Notes: generated by a model from the sequence alone, not told the origin. Shown: positions 19,212 through 30,754, numbered from the stretch's first letter. The stretch: 64,000 bases of DNA from Neobacillus kokaensis (GCF_014656545.1 NZ_BNDS01000005.1:1-64000), one strand, 5' to 3'. Made by a program: numbers and translations.

Positions 19212-19725
19212 ATCTTCTGTCTTCCTTTACGCGTACTTCAATGTTATATCGCGGCAGAGCTGTAACTAGCTTTTTGTGCAGGCGGGATTCGGCATCAATT
19301 TTTCCACGGTCAGAAAACGTTCCTTTTTTGTAAACAGATACCCACATCCGGTCGCCGTTGATCCAAACAGAATCAGTAACAAACTCATTCGTTGCCGCAA
19401 CCACATCTTTTGCTTTTTTAATATCATCAGCTTGGTTGCCGGCACCCGTTTCGCTGCCGCTTCCCGTTCTGTTTAGTTCAAGGAAGTTCGGATTTTGATT
19501 GGTAATATCATTTTCCACCATGTGCTGCTCGCCCTTGTCGCGGTCCGCCAAATAATCCGACGTATCTTCAGCGTTATTAGCGATGTTTTTGTTGGACATG
19601 TAATTCGGAACGCTATTATCCCTGCGCAAATCATAAGCGGTATCATCCGCATTTTGTTTGGCATTTTGGCACCCCGCAGTAAACATTAGCAGCATCATAA
19701 ACGTGGGAAACATCCATTTTTTCAT
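19210..19725 (-). CDS. YhcN/YlaJ-family sporulation lipoprotein
   Basis: 171 aa lipoprotein. A signal peptide MKKWMFPTFMMLLMF leads to the lipobox TAGC, after which the Cys is lipidated. The mature part is a polar Asn/Asp-rich stretch, then a compact domain (ADDIKKAKDVVAATNEFVTDSVWINGDRMWVSV) typical of the spore-cortex-associated YhcN/YlaJ family. These proteins are found in the inner spore membrane. GGGAGGTG six bases upstream sets the ATG at 19725. It is downstream of tdk and upstream of prfA on the same strand. Confidence 0.87.
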   Translation of the reverse strand: MKKWMFPTFMMLLMFTAGCQNAKQNADDTAYDLRRDNSVPNYMSNKNIANNAEDTSDYLADRDKGEQHMVENDITNQNPNFLELNRTGSGSETGAGNQADDIKKAKDVVAATNEFVTDSVWINGDRMWVSVYKKGTFSDRGKIDAESRLHKKLVTALPRYNIEVRVKEDRR

Positions 19726-19845
19726 GTAGTACACCTCCCATTACCCTTTATCATGCCCTTGGGCAGGTGGTAACTGGACAAGTGAATTGTTTCCAAAGGA
19801 GGGGTTAAGAAAAAATAAGATGCTATTTTTAGTCTCATAAAACTA

Positions 19846-20075
19846 TTATGAGGACTGATTGCCGGTTCTTTTCCCGGTGTTTGTTCTTATAGAACGTTTA
19901 TGAGAACTAATCCCTCGTTCTTTTTCCTGTCTTTGTTCTCATGAAGCGTTTATGAGGACTGATCCCTCGTTCTTTTTCCTGTCTTTGTTCTCATGAAGCG
20001 TTTATGAGGACTGATCCCAAGCTTCATTACTAAAATTTGTTCTCATGAACATTTTGCTTTTTAACTGATGTTACT
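19846..20075. repeat. 52-bp tandem array C
   Basis: Units begin TTATGAGGACTGAT (or close variants) at 19846, 19898, 19950 and 20002, each step exactly 52 bp, and a decayed unit follows from 20054. Two inner units are almost identical. Each unit contains the inverted repeat CTCATGAAGCGTTTATGAG. The sequence is unrelated to arrays A and B. It fills most of the gap between tdk and the lipoprotein gene; there is no coding sequence here. Confidence 0.92.
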
Positions 20076-20093
20076 ATCTTTTATTTTTCCCAC

Positions 20094-20125
20094 AAAAAAA
20101 CCGTCCAAGTCTCAACTCTTGGACA
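20094..20125 (-). terminator. Terminator after tdk
   Basis: On the minus strand CTGTCCAAGAG...CTTGGACGG is followed by TTTTTTT, about 40 bases after the tdk stop. Confidence 0.85.
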
Positions 20126-20138
20126 GTTTTCAAAAATT

Positions 20139-20151
20139 GGTGTCAGGCACC
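20139..20151. repeat. 13-bp dispersed motif GGTGTCAGGCACC
   Basis: Exact solo copy of the 13-bp motif that also bounds the dispersed element elsewhere in the window. It lies between the tdk stop codon and its terminator. Confidence 0.85.
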
Positions 20152-20163
20152 AAATTACAAAAC

Positions 20164-20772
20164 CTATACTTCTTCCACCGCCGCATGATGAACCGCGGTT
20201 TTTGGTACTTCATGGTGATGGCGGCAGCGCGCCTCGTATTGTTCGGAGGCACCTACTAAGATGATTGGATCGTGGTATGATGCCGGGCGGCCGTCAATAA
20301 GACGCTGGGTTCGTGATGCCGGAGATCCACAAACAGAGCAAACAGCCTGCAATTTGGTAACAGACTCGGCAATCGCCATTAAGAGGGGCATAGAGCCGAA
20401 CGGTTCACCGCGGAAGTCCTGATCAAGTCCAGCACAAATTACCCGGTGTCCTTGGTCAGCAAGCTGCTGGACGACGCGGACTATGCCTTCATCAAAGAAC
20501 TGAATCTCATCGATAGCAATCACATCAATATCAGCTTCCACATGGTGTAAGATTTCGATCGAATGGGAAATTGGTTTCGCTTGAAAAGAAGATCCATTAT
20601 GGGATACTACAGATTGGTCGCTGTAGCGATTATCAATTTTTGGTTTGAACACAACAATGTTTTGTTTGGCAAATTGAGCACGGCGTACACGACGGATTAG
20701 CTCCTCCGATTTTCCGGAAAACATACTGCCACAGATAACCTCTACCCATCCGCTTTGCTTCATTTCATACAT
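20164..20772 (-). CDS. tdk: Thymidine kinase
   Basis: Phosphorylates thymidine with ATP in the salvage pathway. The 202 aa protein has Walker A GSMFSGKS (15-22), the DEIQFF magnesium motif, the lasso region, and zinc-binding cysteines in [13 protein letters not shown] plus a further Cys and His-rich segment ([11 protein letters not shown]). ATG 20772 lies eight bases after GGAGGAG. It follows rpmE and rho in the order known from bacilli. Confidence 0.97.
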   Translation of the reverse strand: MYEMKQSGWVEVICGSMFSGKSEELIRRVRRAQFAKQNIVVFKPKIDNRYSDQSVVSHNGSSFQAKPISHSIEILHHVEADIDVIAIDEIQFFDEGIVRVVQQLADQGHRVICAGLDQDFRGEPFGSMPLLMAIAESVTKLQAVCSVCGSPASRTQRLIDGRPASYHDPIILVGASEQYEARCRHHHEVPKTAVHHAAVEEV

Positions 20773-20944
20773 AAAGGTGTCTCCTCCTCTTACGAACCCT
20801 TTTTAACTAAGTATCTACAACGACTTTTTTTAAAATCCAGTCGCAAAAACGGTGGATGCCAGCCCTAAAAGGTCCGCTCCACCGATATTTTCCTATATAT
20901 GTCAACTCCGGCGGTCAGAGACGCCTTCGCTTTTATCTTATCCA

Positions 20945-20982
20945 ATAAAAAACAGGCAAGTCGGATTTCTTCTTGCCTGTTC
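20945..20982 (-). terminator. Terminator after rpmE
   Basis: On the minus strand AACAGGCAAG...CTTGCCTGTT is followed by TTTTATT, ten bases after the rpmE stop. Confidence 0.85.
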
Positions 20983-20991
20983 CCTGCAAAA

Positions 20992-21198
20992 TTATTGTTG
21001 CTTAAGGCCATATTTCTTGTTGAAGCGGTCAACACGTCCGCCAGCTTCAGCGAATTTTTGACGACCTGTATAGAATGGATGACACTCAGAGCAAGTTTCA
21101 ATGCGGATTTCGTTTTTCACTGATCCGGTTTCGAAAGTGTTGCCGCAAGCACAAGTCACCATTACTTTTTTATAATTAGGATGAATTCCTGCTTTCAT
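20992..21198 (-). CDS. rpmE: 50S ribosomal protein L31 (zinc-binding type)
   Basis: 68 aa L31 with the four-Cys zinc pattern (CACG, CSEC), so it is the zinc-containing form that in B. subtilis is replaced by YtiA when zinc is scarce. The ending [20 protein letters not shown] is characteristic. ATG 21198 follows AAGGAGATG; an ATG three codons earlier overlaps that site. It lies between rho and tdk. Confidence 0.97.
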   Translation of the reverse strand: MKAGIHPNYKKVMVTCACGNTFETGSVKNEIRIETCSECHPFYTGRQKFAEAGGRVDRFNKKYGLKQQ

Positions 21199-21365
21199 TC
21201 TTTTCATCTCCTTCCGCCCTGAATCCTGAAGAAACAGAGTTATAAATCAAAGTGCTTGTCTGAAACAGGCACTTGAAGTTACTAAAAACACACTGTACAC
21301 ATTATAACAACGCATGCTTATTTTTGCAAGCAGGGAATTTTTAGGAACGGTGTGATTTTTTCAAA

Positions 21366-21404
21366 AAAATCCTAGGCTCAAAAGCCCAAAACACTTAGGA
21401 TCTG
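21366..21404 (-). terminator. Terminator overlapping the rho stop codon
   Basis: On the minus strand ATCCTAAGTG...GCCTAGGAT is followed by TTTTTTT. The rho stop codon TAA lies within the stem. Confidence 0.75.
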
Positions 21405-22660
21405 CGGGCCTTTAACTCCACATCTAATTGATCAAAAAACTCCTGGTTTGACTTGGTGTGTCTTAATTTTTTCAAGAAACGTTCGGCAAAGTCTGGTGAA
21501 TCTGACATGGATTTACGGATTGCCCATAATTTATCCAGGTGATCCTTCGGAATAAGCAATTCTTCTTTACGCGTACCAGAGCGGCGGATGTCAAGCGCTG
21601 GGAAGATACGGCGTTCTGCAAGCTGCCGGTCAAGGTGCAGCTCCATATTGCCTGTCCCTTTAAATTCCTCGTAAATGACGTCGTCCATACGTGAGCCGGT
21701 ATCAACTAATGCTGTTGCCAAAATCGTTAAGCTGCCACCCTCTTCAATGTTACGGGCAGCACCGAAGAAACGCTTAGGACGGTGGAATGCCGCTGGGTCG
21801 ATACCACCAGAAAGCGTACGGCCGCTTGGCGGAATTACCAGGTTGTAAGCTCGTGCTAAACGAGTGATACTATCCATTAGAATCACCACATCACGCTTAT
21901 GCTCGACTAAACGCATCGCACGGTCAAGGACAAGCTCAGCGACTTTAATATGGTTTTCAGGCACTTCATCGAACGTTGAGCTGACAACATCGCCTGCAAC
22001 AGAACGTTCAATGTCGGTTACCTCTTCCGGACGTTCATCAATCAATAACACGATTAGTTCCACATCAGGATGATTGGTCGTAATGCTGTTTGCAATTTCC
22101 TTTAACAGCATCGTTTTACCGGCCTTTGGCGGTGCAACAATCAGTCCGCGCTGGCCAAAGCCGACAGGCGCTACTAGGTCCATAATCCGTGTGGATAGAT
22201 GCTTTTGAGTCGTTTCCAGCTTCATCATTCTATTTGGATATAGCGGTGTTAATGCTGGGAAGTAGACACGTTCCTTGGCAGACTCCGGGTCCTCGCCGTT
22301 TACCGCTTCCACATGAAGCAAACCGAAATAGCGTTCATTTTCCTTCGGCGGGCGCACTTTTCCGGACACCTTATCCCCATTTCTTAAATCGAAGCGGCGG
22401 ATTTGCGAAGCGGAAATGTAAATATCCTCCGAGCTTGGCGAATAGTTAATTGGGCGCAAGAAACCGAATCCTTCAGATTGGATTATTTCCAAAACGCCTT
22501 CCATGAAGAAATAGCCCTGCTGTTCCGCACGAGATTTTAAAATGGCAAAGATTAATTCCTTTTTCGTTAATTTGCTGTAATAAGTCACTTTATACTCGCG
22601 GGCAAGCTCGTAAAGCTCCTTCAGCTTCATATTTTCTAAACTTGATATTGTTAAGTCCAT
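21395..22660 (-). CDS. rho: Transcription termination factor Rho
   Basis: Hexameric RNA helicase that terminates transcription and limits antisense RNA. The 421 aa protein has the N-terminal Rho domain ([21 protein letters not shown]), the cold-shock RNA-binding domain with GFGFLRP, Walker A APPKAGKT, Walker [11 protein letters not shown] and the Q/R-loop region of the secondary RNA site. Length is close to the 427 aa of B. subtilis Rho. The 330 bases upstream before the dispersed repeat show no strong structure, though rho is autoregulated in B. subtilis. Confidence 0.98.
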   Translation of the reverse strand: MDLTISSLENMKLKELYELAREYKVTYYSKLTKKELIFAILKSRAEQQGYFFMEGVLEIIQSEGFGFLRPINYSPSSEDIYISASQIRRFDLRNGDKVSGKVRPPKENERYFGLLHVEAVNGEDPESAKERVYFPALTPLYPNRMMKLETTQKHLSTRIMDLVAPVGFGQRGLIVAPPKAGKTMLLKEIANSITTNHPDVELIVLLIDERPEEVTDIERSVAGDVVSSTFDEVPENHIKVAELVLDRAMRLVEHKRDVVILMDSITRLARAYNLVIPPSGRTLSGGIDPAAFHRPKRFFGAARNIEEGGSLTILATALVDTGSRMDDVIYEEFKGTGNMELHLDRQLAERRIFPALDIRRSGTRKEELLIPKDHLDKLWAIRKSMSDSPDFAERFLKKLRHTKSNQEFFDQLDVELKARRS

Positions 22661-22989
22661 TTGTACACCACTCTTTTAAATTTTTCCGTCCGTGCCGCAT
22701 AATATAGCGGGAGATGGTTTTTTCGAATTATAAAATATAGAGGATTAGTAAATAGAAGTTATTATGAAATGAATAGAATAGCAGAAAATATGCATAATAT
22801 AAAAACAATTTCTATTTTACCCTCTCAGCTGAAAATTAATCAACTACATTTTTTGGCAAATCAGAAATCCTAACGCATAAGTGTTTATTCACCGATGACG
22901 GTGAACAGTCTTTATGTGATTCGCTGGAATTTTTCTTTATGGAAGGAATTCCCCTAGGAGATTTCGGAGTTTTTTCTCTTTTTATATTG
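22661..22989 (-). other. rho upstream region, no gene seen
   Basis: An AT-rich intergenic stretch of about 330 bases that presumably holds the rho promoter and leader. No coding sequence, riboswitch or strong hairpin was recognised. Confidence 0.5.
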
Positions 22990-23155
22990 AGTGTCAGGCA
23001 CCATGTGAATTCTTCACATGTCCAGCTTCAGCGCCTAGCCCCTCAAGATTATAAGCCAATCCGTCCAAAAGGTTAAAAAACAACCTTCCCGCCGGCTCGT
23101 CTTATGCTTGTCGGGGCTGACCGAAGCGCTTACGCTTTTCTTGGTGCCTGACACT
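22990..23155. repeat. Dispersed inverted-end element, full copy 1
   Basis: A 166-bp element bounded by AGTGTCAGGCACC (22990-23002) and GGTGCCTGACACT (23143-23155). Next to the left end is the small palindrome ATGTGAATTCTTCACAT. The interior reads CCAGCTTCAGCGCCTAG, AATCCGTCCAAAAGGTTAAA, CCGGCTCGTCTTATGCT and GCGCTTACGCTTTTC. It matches the reverse complement of the copy at 55355-55519 over its length. It has no coding capacity and lies between glpX and rho. Confidence 0.88.
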
Positions 23156-23163
23156 ATTAAAAA

Positions 23164-24123
23164 TTAAAGCACAAATTTAGGTTTTTTCTTTAAGCTATGG
23201 CGTCCTTCGACAAAGCGGACTGTTCCGGATTTGGCACGCATGACGATAGAATGTGTGGATGCGTGGGAGCCTTTGAATTGGACACCTCGCAATAGTTCCC
23301 CGTCAGTGACACCGGTTGCTGCGAAGATAGCGTCGTCACCTTTTACAAGGTCTTCCATCCGTAATACTTTACTGATGTCTATGCCCATTTTCTTGCAGCG
23401 CTCAACTTCAGCATCATCCTGCGGCAGAAGTTTCCCCATGATTTCGCCGCCAAGACATTTCAATGCAACGGCAGAAAGAACACCCTCTGGTGCACCGCCT
23501 GAACCGAATAAGATATCAACTCCCGTGTTATCAAAGGCTGTATTGATCGCTCCAGCCACGTCACCGTCATTGATTAACTTAATCCTTGCACCGGCTTCAC
23601 GGATTTGAGCAATAATATGCTCATGGCGCGGACGATTCAATACAGTCGCCACAACATCTTCAATATCTTTATTTTTCGCCTTGGCAACAGCTTTCAGATT
23701 ATCAATAACCGGGGCATTAATATCAATCAAACCTACTGCTTCAGGGCCGACAGCGATTTTTTCCATGTACATATCTGGTGCATGCAAGAGGTTGCCGTGG
23801 TCTGCAATCGCGAGAACCGCTAAGGCATTCCAGCCTCCTGATGCTAAAATATTCGTCCCTTCAAGCGGGTCTACAGCGACGTCAACGCGTGGACCATAGC
23901 CTGTCCCAAGTTTTTCCCCGATGTAGAGCATCGGTGCCTCATCCATTTCACCCTCACCAATGACAACAGTTCCTTTCATTGGCACAGTGTCAAACACATT
24001 CCGCATCGCCGTTGTTGCTGCATCATCAGCCTCATCCTTTTTCCCGCGTCCCATCCAGCGTGCGGATGCAAGCGCCGCACCTTCTGTCACGCGAACAAGC
24101 TCCATCGTTAAACTTCTTTCCAT
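23164..24123 (-). CDS. glpX: Fructose-1,6-bisphosphatase class II
   Basis: GlpX hydrolyses fructose 1,6-bisphosphate in gluconeogenesis. The 319 aa protein has the metal and substrate motifs [21 protein letters not shown] and [12 protein letters not shown]. Start MERSL at 24123 matches the B. subtilis N-terminus; an in-frame ATG four codons earlier (24135) exists. It sits between murA2 and rho as in B. subtilis. Confidence 0.96.
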   Translation of the reverse strand: MERSLTMELVRVTEGAALASARWMGRGKKDEADDAATTAMRNVFDTVPMKGTVVIGEGEMDEAPMLYIGEKLGTGYGPRVDVAVDPLEGTNILASGGWNALAVLAIADHGNLLHAPDMYMEKIAVGPEAVGLIDINAPVIDNLKAVAKAKNKDIEDVVATVLNRPRHEHIIAQIREAGARIKLINDGDVAGAINTAFDNTGVDILFGSGGAPEGVLSAVALKCLGGEIMGKLLPQDDAEVERCKKMGIDISKVLRMEDLVKGDDAIFAATGVTDGELLRGVQFKGSHASTHSIVMRAKSGTVRFVEGRHSLKKKPKFVL

Positions 24124-24234
24124 TGCTACTTCCATCTCCCATTTTTTCTCTTTTTGATAAAAAAAGAGGTTGTTAAACGTGCTGTAATTAAAAATCTATA
24201 TGAAGGAAACCGTTTACAGCCCTCATCCACTATA

Positions 24235-25521
24235 CTAAATATTTTTCATATGTTCCAGTTCTTCTTGTGTCAGCGCTTCACGCCAGACAGTGGCACCAAG
24301 ACCATTTAGCTTTTCGACTAGCTCGCTGTAGCCGCGGTCGATATGCTCAAGCCCGGTCACTTCGGTAATTCCCTCTGCCATCAGACCGGCAATGAATAAT
24401 GCCGCTCCGGCTCTCAGGTCACTCGCCTTCACCTTGGCCCCCTGCAGCTGGATTGGACCGTTAATAATAGCAGAACGCCCTTCCACCTTAATATTGGCAT
24501 TCATTCTGCGCAATTCATCAATATGCTTAAATCGGGCACCATAAATGGTATCGGTTACAACACTCGATCCCGTTGCCCGCGTTAACAGCGTCGTGAACGG
24601 CTGCTGCAGATCGGTTGGAAATCCTGGATAAACCAATGTTTTAATATCAACAGCTTTTAAGTTTTGCGCTGTCTTGACAAAAATTTGATCATCGCCAGAT
24701 TCTACGTGAACACCCATTTCACGTAACTTGGCAATCACAGATTCTAAATGGTGTGGAATGACGTTATCAATTACAACGCCTTCTCCCATCGCTGCACCAA
24801 GAATCAGATAGGTACCTGCCTCAATCCGGTCTGGAATGATTGTATGGCGGCAGCCGTTCAGTTTTTCAACACCGTCGATACGGATAACGTCCGTTCCGGC
24901 TCCTTTAATCTTTGCCCCCATATTGGTCAGCAATGTTGCCACATCAATAATTTCCGGCTCCTTTGCGGCATTTTCAATAATTGTCCGGCCCTTTGCCCGT
25001 ACTGCCGCAAGCATAATATTGATGGTTGCCCCAACACTGACAACGTCAAGGTATATCCGGGCCCCGCGCAATTCATCTGCCCTTAGATAAATCGCTCCTT
25101 GCTCGTTGGTTACTTGTGCGCCAAGTGCTTCGAAGCCTTTTATATGCTGGTCAATCGGCCGCGGTCCTAAATGGCAGCCGCCCGGCAGGCCAATAACCGC
25201 CTTTTTAAAACGGCCAAGCATCGCCCCCATAAGATAGTAGGACGCGCGAAGCTTTTTAACCTTTCCATTTGGCAGCGGCATGGAGATCATTGTCTGTGGG
25301 TCTACCGTCATTTCATCCTCGCTGATTCGCACCTTGCCGCCAATCTCTTCAAGGAGGTCCTTTAAGATTTCGACATCAGAAATGTTCGGCAGCCCTTCAA
25401 TTGTCACTGGTGATTCAGCTAAAATGGTGGCAGGAATGAGCGCGACAGCACTGTTTTTCGCACCGCTTACCCGAACTGTTCCCTTCAACGGATATCCGCC
25501 CGCAATTTTAAGTTTTTCCAT
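24235..25521 (-). CDS. murA2: UDP-N-acetylglucosamine 1-carboxyvinyltransferase, second paralogue
   Basis: Transfers enolpyruvate from PEP to UDP-GlcNAc, the first committed step of peptidoglycan synthesis. The 428 aa protein has the catalytic cysteine Cys116 in [13 protein letters not shown], so it is the fosfomycin-sensitive type, plus the [13 protein letters not shown] start and [10 protein letters not shown] near the end. By neighbours (fbaA, tal upstream; glpX, rho downstream) it corresponds to B. subtilis murAB/murZ rather than the murAA gene near the atp operon. Confidence 0.95.
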   Translation of the reverse strand: MEKLKIAGGYPLKGTVRVSGAKNSAVALIPATILAESPVTIEGLPNISDVEILKDLLEEIGGKVRISEDEMTVDPQTMISMPLPNGKVKKLRASYYLMGAMLGRFKKAVIGLPGGCHLGPRPIDQHIKGFEALGAQVTNEQGAIYLRADELRGARIYLDVVSVGATINIMLAAVRAKGRTIIENAAKEPEIIDVATLLTNMGAKIKGAGTDVIRIDGVEKLNGCRHTIIPDRIEAGTYLILGAAMGEGVVIDNVIPHHLESVIAKLREMGVHVESGDDQIFVKTAQNLKAVDIKTLVYPGFPTDLQQPFTTLLTRATGSSVVTDTIYGARFKHIDELRRMNANIKVEGRSAIINGPIQLQGAKVKASDLRAGAALFIAGLMAEGITEVTGLEHIDRGYSELVEKLNGLGATVWREALTQEELEHMKNI

Positions 25522-25742
25522 TTTCGACTCCCTTCTAAGCCCTATGTAAAAACATGAAAGTGAACTGGCTTGGCCCGAGCTTTTTAAAAACTCGGACCCG
25601 GCATGAGCATTTTAGGTATATTTTTCCAATCATCATAACTAAAATCCGACAGTTTGTCTAACTTATAGTTTACACGAAAATTTAAATTTCATGTATGGTA
25701 ATTAAAAAAATTTACACGAAAATGGAAAAACTATATGAAATT

Positions 25743-26393
25743 TTAAGCTTCTGTCCGGGAATTCCAGTCATTTAAGAAGGCTTCAATTCCTTTATCTGTC
25801 AATGGATGCTTCGTTAAGCCCATTAGCACCTTGTATGGAATGGTTGCAATATGGGCACCTCTTAAAGCTGCTTCTGTTACATGCAATGGGTGACGGATAG
25901 AAGCAGCGATGATTTCTGTTTCAATACCATGGATTGCAAAGATTTCGGAGATAGTGGAGATTAAGTCTAACCCATTTTGGCCGATATCATCCAATCTGCC
26001 AAGGAATGGCGACACATAGGTTGCCCCTGCTCTTGCTGCAAGCAAGGCTTGGTTGGCGTTAAAAATAAGCGTGACATTCGTTTTAATGCCCTCTTTTGAA
26101 AAAGCATGAACCGCTTTTAATCCATCTGGCGTCATTGGAACTTTTACAGTAATGTTTGGAGCGATCGCTGCAAGCTCACGTCCTTCTTTAATCATCCCTT
26201 CAGCATCAAGGGCAATAACTTCGGCACTGACAGAGCCTGGAACAAGGCTGGTAATTTCTTTTAAACGATCGTGGAAAGAAACACCTTTTTCTTTTGCTAC
26301 AAGAGAAGGGTTTGTCGTTACCCCTGCTAATAATCCAAGGTCATGTGCTTCACGAATTTCATCAAGGTTAGCTGTATCGATAAAAAATTTCAT
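25743..26393 (-). CDS. tal: Transaldolase, small (FSA-like) type
   Basis: Small transaldolase of 216 aa. The family transfers dihydroxyacetone units between sugar phosphates in the pentose phosphate pathway. Motifs: [13 protein letters not shown] at the start, [14 protein letters not shown], the Schiff-base lysine in [15 protein letters not shown] and [15 protein letters not shown]. subtilis YwjH is the counterpart at the same place. AGGAGG-like GGAGGG lies upstream of ATG 26393. It follows fbaA with a hairpin between. Confidence 0.95.
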   Translation of the reverse strand: MKFFIDTANLDEIREAHDLGLLAGVTTNPSLVAKEKGVSFHDRLKEITSLVPGSVSAEVIALDAEGMIKEGRELAAIAPNITVKVPMTPDGLKAVHAFSKEGIKTNVTLIFNANQALLAARAGATYVSPFLGRLDDIGQNGLDLISTISEIFAIHGIETEIIAASIRHPLHVTEAALRGAHIATIPYKVLMGLTKHPLTDKGIEAFLNDWNSRTEA

Positions 26394-26443
26394 GTCTTTC
26401 CCTCCAGTTTTCCGATTGAATTTCCTGTCTTTGAACAGACGGA

Positions 26444-26471
26444 AACCGCCCTTATAATAGCAGGGCGGTTC
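26444..26471 (-). terminator. Hairpin between fbaA and tal
   Basis: On the minus strand AACCGCCCT...AGGGCGGTT is a strong stem but is followed by only a weak T run, so partial termination or RNA processing between fbaA and tal is likely. Confidence 0.55.
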
Positions 26472-26483
26472 ACCTTGTTAACA

Positions 26484-26520
26484 AGTGTCACCTACCGGCA
26501 AATGCCGGTGCAGGACACCA
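26484..26520. other. Long near-perfect hairpin after fbaA
   Basis: The arms GTGTCACCTACCGGCA and TGCCGGTGCAGGACAC pair with few mismatches around a two-base loop. It lies between the fbaA stop (26535) and the next hairpin. It lacks a T run. It could protect the fbaA mRNA 3-prime end or be a solo copy of a palindromic repeat. Confidence 0.6.
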
Positions 26521-26534
26521 ATGGATCAAAAGTA

Positions 26535-27392
26535 TTACGCTTTTTGGGATGAACCGAATTCACGCATTTTTCCGATAACTGTTTCTTTAATCGTTTCGCG
26601 GGCTGGTCCTAGGTATTTACGTGGATCGTATACATTTGGATCTGCTGCTAATACTTCGCGAACCGTTTTAGTAGACGAGATTTGGTTTTCAGTGTTAACA
26701 TTAATTTTTGCTGTACCAAGAGAAATCGATCTTTGGATATCTTTAGTCGGAATACCTGTTCCACCGTGAAGAACTAAAGGCATACCAGTCGCGTTGCCGA
26801 TCTCTTCCATCTCTTTAAATCCAAGATTTGGTTCGCCTTTATAAGGGCCGTGAACAGAACCTAGTGCTGGCGCAAGGCAATCGATACCAGTGCGTTTTAC
26901 TAGTTCTTCACATTCTTTTGGATCCGCATAGATGACGCCGTCCGCAACCACATCGTCCTCTTGGCCGCCAACTGTTCCTAGTTCCGCTTCTACAGAAACA
27001 CCTTTGGAATGAGCGTATTCTACAACTTTAGAAGTGATTTCCACGTTCTCTTCAAATGAATGGTGAGAAGCATCAATCATAACAGATGTAAAGCCGGCAT
27101 CAATCGCTTGTTTACATTTGTCAAAGCTTGAACCGTGGTCAAGATGAATCGCAACCGGTACAGTAATGTTGTAATCTTCCATTAAACCTTCGACCATTTT
27201 CACAACGGTTTTGAAACCGCCAATATAACGGCCTGCACCTTCTGATACCCCAAGAATAACTGGTGACTTTTCAGCTTCAGCCGCTTGCAGGATTGCCTGA
27301 GTATACTCAAGGTTGTTAATGTTAAATTGCCCAACAGCGTAATGTTCCGCTTTTGCTTTTTTCAGCATTTCTGTCATTGAAACTAAAGGCAT
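26535..27392 (-). CDS. fbaA: Fructose-bisphosphate aldolase class II
   Basis: Zinc-dependent aldolase of glycolysis and gluconeogenesis. The 285 aa protein shows the zinc ligand motifs [12 protein letters not shown] and [24 protein letters not shown], and the phosphate-binding INVNTENQ region. AAGGAGGA precedes ATG 27392. It is the first gene of fbaA-tal downstream of spo0F, as in B. subtilis. Confidence 0.98.
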   Translation of the reverse strand: MPLVSMTEMLKKAKAEHYAVGQFNINNLEYTQAILQAAEAEKSPVILGVSEGAGRYIGGFKTVVKMVEGLMEDYNITVPVAIHLDHGSSFDKCKQAIDAGFTSVMIDASHHSFEENVEITSKVVEYAHSKGVSVEAELGTVGGQEDDVVADGVIYADPKECEELVKRTGIDCLAPALGSVHGPYKGEPNLGFKEMEEIGNATGMPLVLHGGTGIPTKDIQRSISLGTAKINVNTENQISSTKTVREVLAADPNVYDPRKYLGPARETIKETVIGKMREFGSSQKA

Positions 27393-27610
27393 ATCGATTC
27401 CTCCTTAAATTAGGTCGATGTCTTTTCTCATAAAATAGAAGTCATCCATCATAAATAGTTTCCCTCTATTTTCGGAAATATGTATCGGAAAAGCCCATCC
27501 ACAATTTAAAATTCATATGTAATCATATCAAATAGAAATCAGAAATACCATTAATCCAACGCAGTTTTTCAAAGTTTCAAAATGTAAGCGGACCCATTGG
27601 TAAATCTAAC

Positions 27611-27982
27611 CTAATTCGCTTTTTGGGGGATATGTTTTCTCACTGCTGCACGGATATCATCGATGTCAAATGGCTTGGCAAAATGGGTGATGGCACCGAG
27701 GTCCTTTGCTTCTTGAATCATGTCCAGCTCACCATAAGCGGTCATAATGATGACGCGAATGTCCGGGTCAATAACCTTCATTCGTTTTAAAATTTCAATC
27801 CCGTCCATACCTGGTATTTTCATGTCTAAAAGGACCAAGTCCGGAGCATGCTTTGTTACAATATCAAGTGCCTGAACTCCGTTTGCTGCTTGAAAGGTCT
27901 TGTATCCTTCCTTTTGAAACACCTCATTCAGCAATATGCGAATGCCAAATTGATCATCGACGATTAAAATTTTCTCTTTCAT
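27611..27982 (-). CDS. spo0F: Sporulation phosphorelay response regulator Spo0F
   Basis: Single-domain response regulator that carries phosphate from sensor kinases (KinA and others) to Spo0B and then Spo0A. The 123 aa protein has the acidic pocket D9/D10, the phosphorylated Asp53 in [10 protein letters not shown], Thr81 (IIMTAYGE) and Lys103 (FAKPFD). There is no output domain. Start [10 protein letters not shown] at 27982 is supported by AGGTGGAAGG; an in-frame extension of six residues overlaps that signal. A sigma-H type promoter lies upstream. Confidence 0.97.
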   Translation of the reverse strand: MKEKILIVDDQFGIRILLNEVFQKEGYKTFQAANGVQALDIVTKHAPDLVLLDMKIPGMDGIEILKRMKVIDPDIRVIIMTAYGELDMIQEAKDLGAITHFAKPFDIDDIRAAVRKHIPQKAN

Positions 27983-28044
27983 CCTTCCACCTCTTCCCAA
28001 TTCACTAATTTATTTATTTAAAATCCCCTTTTATCCTTTAGTTA

Positions 28045-28074
28045 TAATTCTACCCTCACAGCAAAAAATCCTTC
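28045..28074 (-). promoter_or_regulatory. Sigma-H promoter of spo0F
   Basis: Read on the minus strand, GAAGGATTT (28066-28074) fits the sigma-H -35 pattern RNAGGAWWW and GTAGAATTA (28045-28053) fits RNNGAATWW, with a 12-bp gap. spo0F has a sigma-H promoter in B. subtilis. The 0A-like heptamer TGTCGAG lies further upstream at about 28121. Confidence 0.7.
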
Positions 28075-28165
28075 TTATTTCTTTTTTATTAGTGTAATAT
28101 TGTGGAAATTTCCATTTTTATGTCGAGGGCGCTATAATAAAATCGCAAATGAAAGGAGTATTTTT

Positions 28166-28699
28166 ATGTTAAAAATGTTTACTACCCAGCTTACTGGTTT
28201 GTTTAAAAAAATTGCGGATCATGAGGAGTTTTCCTTTGAAGACGGGGCCCGTTTGCTTGCTCAAGCAGCTGCCGGCGATGGTTCAATTTATATTTATGGG
28301 ATTGGTGAAATGAAGGCGGTTGAGTTTGAGGCATTGGAAGGCGCAGAGCCGCTTCATTCGGCAAAGCGGCTGGATTTAGGAATTGTTTCAGAGCTAACGG
28401 ACGCCGACCGGGTGATAATTTTTGCAAGAAATTCAGTTGATGAAGAGGCAGTGCAGGCAGCCCGGGCGCTTCAGGAAAAAAATATCCCGATTGTCGCAGT
28501 TTCCACAGTCATAGATGCTGCGGATGGCGGGTTGGCAGATACTGCAGATGTACATATCGATTTAGCGTTGAAAAAAGGCCTGATTCCGGATGACTTCGGC
28601 GGCCGGATTGGATATCCATCCTCGATGGCTGCCTTGTTTGTGTATTACGGCTTAAAATTTACGATTGATGAGATATTGGCGGAGTATGAGGTTGAATAA
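28166..28699 (+). CDS. ywjG: DUF2529 protein (YwjG)
   Basis: 177 aa protein of the DUF2529 family with an SIS-like Rossmann fold: GDGSIYIYGIGEMKAVEFEA, DRVIIFARNS, IPIVAVSTV and DVHIDLALKKGLIPDDFGGRIGYPSSM. Its role is unknown; SIS domains bind phosphosugars. ATG 28166 follows AAAGGAG; a 22-residue in-frame extension has no such site. As in B. subtilis it is divergent from spo0F and convergent with pyrG. Confidence 0.9.
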   Translation: MLKMFTTQLTGLFKKIADHEEFSFEDGARLLAQAAAGDGSIYIYGIGEMKAVEFEALEGAEPLHSAKRLDLGIVSELTDADRVIIFARNSVDEEAVQAARALQEKNIPIVAVSTVIDAADGGLADTADVHIDLALKKGLIPDDFGGRIGYPSSMAALFVYYGLKFTIDEILAEYEVE

Positions 28700-28709
28700 T
28701 TAGTGTAGA

Positions 28710-28741
28710 AACGGCCTTATAATGTAAGGTCGTTTTTGTTT
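28710..28741 (+). terminator. Terminator after ywjG
   Basis: ACGGCCTTA...TAAGGTCGT followed by TTTTGTTT. Confidence 0.78.
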
Positions 28742-28817
28742 AGGTTTTTTAAAGGGTTTTGTCTATTTCCCCGTCCCATTTAGCTAAATAAACATTTTGG
28801 GGAAACTAAAACAAACA

Positions 28818-28848
28818 AAAAGCCAGCTCTCCGAGATAGAGAACTGGC
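28818..28848 (-). terminator. Terminator after pyrG
   Basis: On the minus strand GCCAGTTCTC...GAGAGCTGGC followed by TTTTTGTTTG. Confidence 0.85.
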
Positions 28849-28864
28849 CCAACTACACTAGTAT

Positions 28865-30478
<1,614 letters not shown>

Positions 30479-30540
30479 TTACAGTTTGTGCATTATTTAG
30501 AATGTTAAAGGGCTTTTTTGAAAAAATATTTCCATATAGT

Positions 30541-30595
30541 AAAAGCGCAAGCGCTCTGAAGCTGGAAAATGAAAAAACTCCATGACGAGGGAGTT
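30541..30595. repeat. Short fragment of dispersed element plus second hairpin in pyrG leader
   Basis: AAAGCGCAAGCGCTCTGAAGC resembles the GCGCTT...CAGCTTC core of the dispersed element. Next to it AAAAACTCC...GGGAGTTTTT is a second terminator-like hairpin on the minus strand (about 30573-30600). Confidence 0.45.
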
Positions 30596-30603
30596 TTTAT
30601 CAA

Positions 30604-30718
30604 TAAAAAAACGCTCCACTTAACATTTTGTAAGGGGAGCGTATATTTTAGTAAATACGAATTGTCCTTTTTTAAGGAGCCCAAACTAGATATTACAAGG
30701 GGGCGGAAGAAAAGTCAA
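30604..30718 (-). promoter_or_regulatory. pyrG promoter and CTP-sensing attenuator leader
   Basis: Minus-strand promoter: TTGACT (30713-30718), 17-bp spacer, TAATAT (30690-30695), then seven bases to the start GGGCTCC (G at 30682). A leader terminator follows: ACGCTCCCCTTA...GGAGCGT with TTTTTTT (30604-30642). In B. subtilis low CTP makes RNA polymerase stutter at GGGC and add extra G residues, which pair with the CU-rich 5-prime arm of the terminator and allow read-through. Both key parts, the GGGCTCC start and the CTCCCCTT arm, are visible here. Confidence 0.85.
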
Positions 30719-30754
30719 GCACTTCTAAAGTTAAAAAATGAATATCGCAATGCA

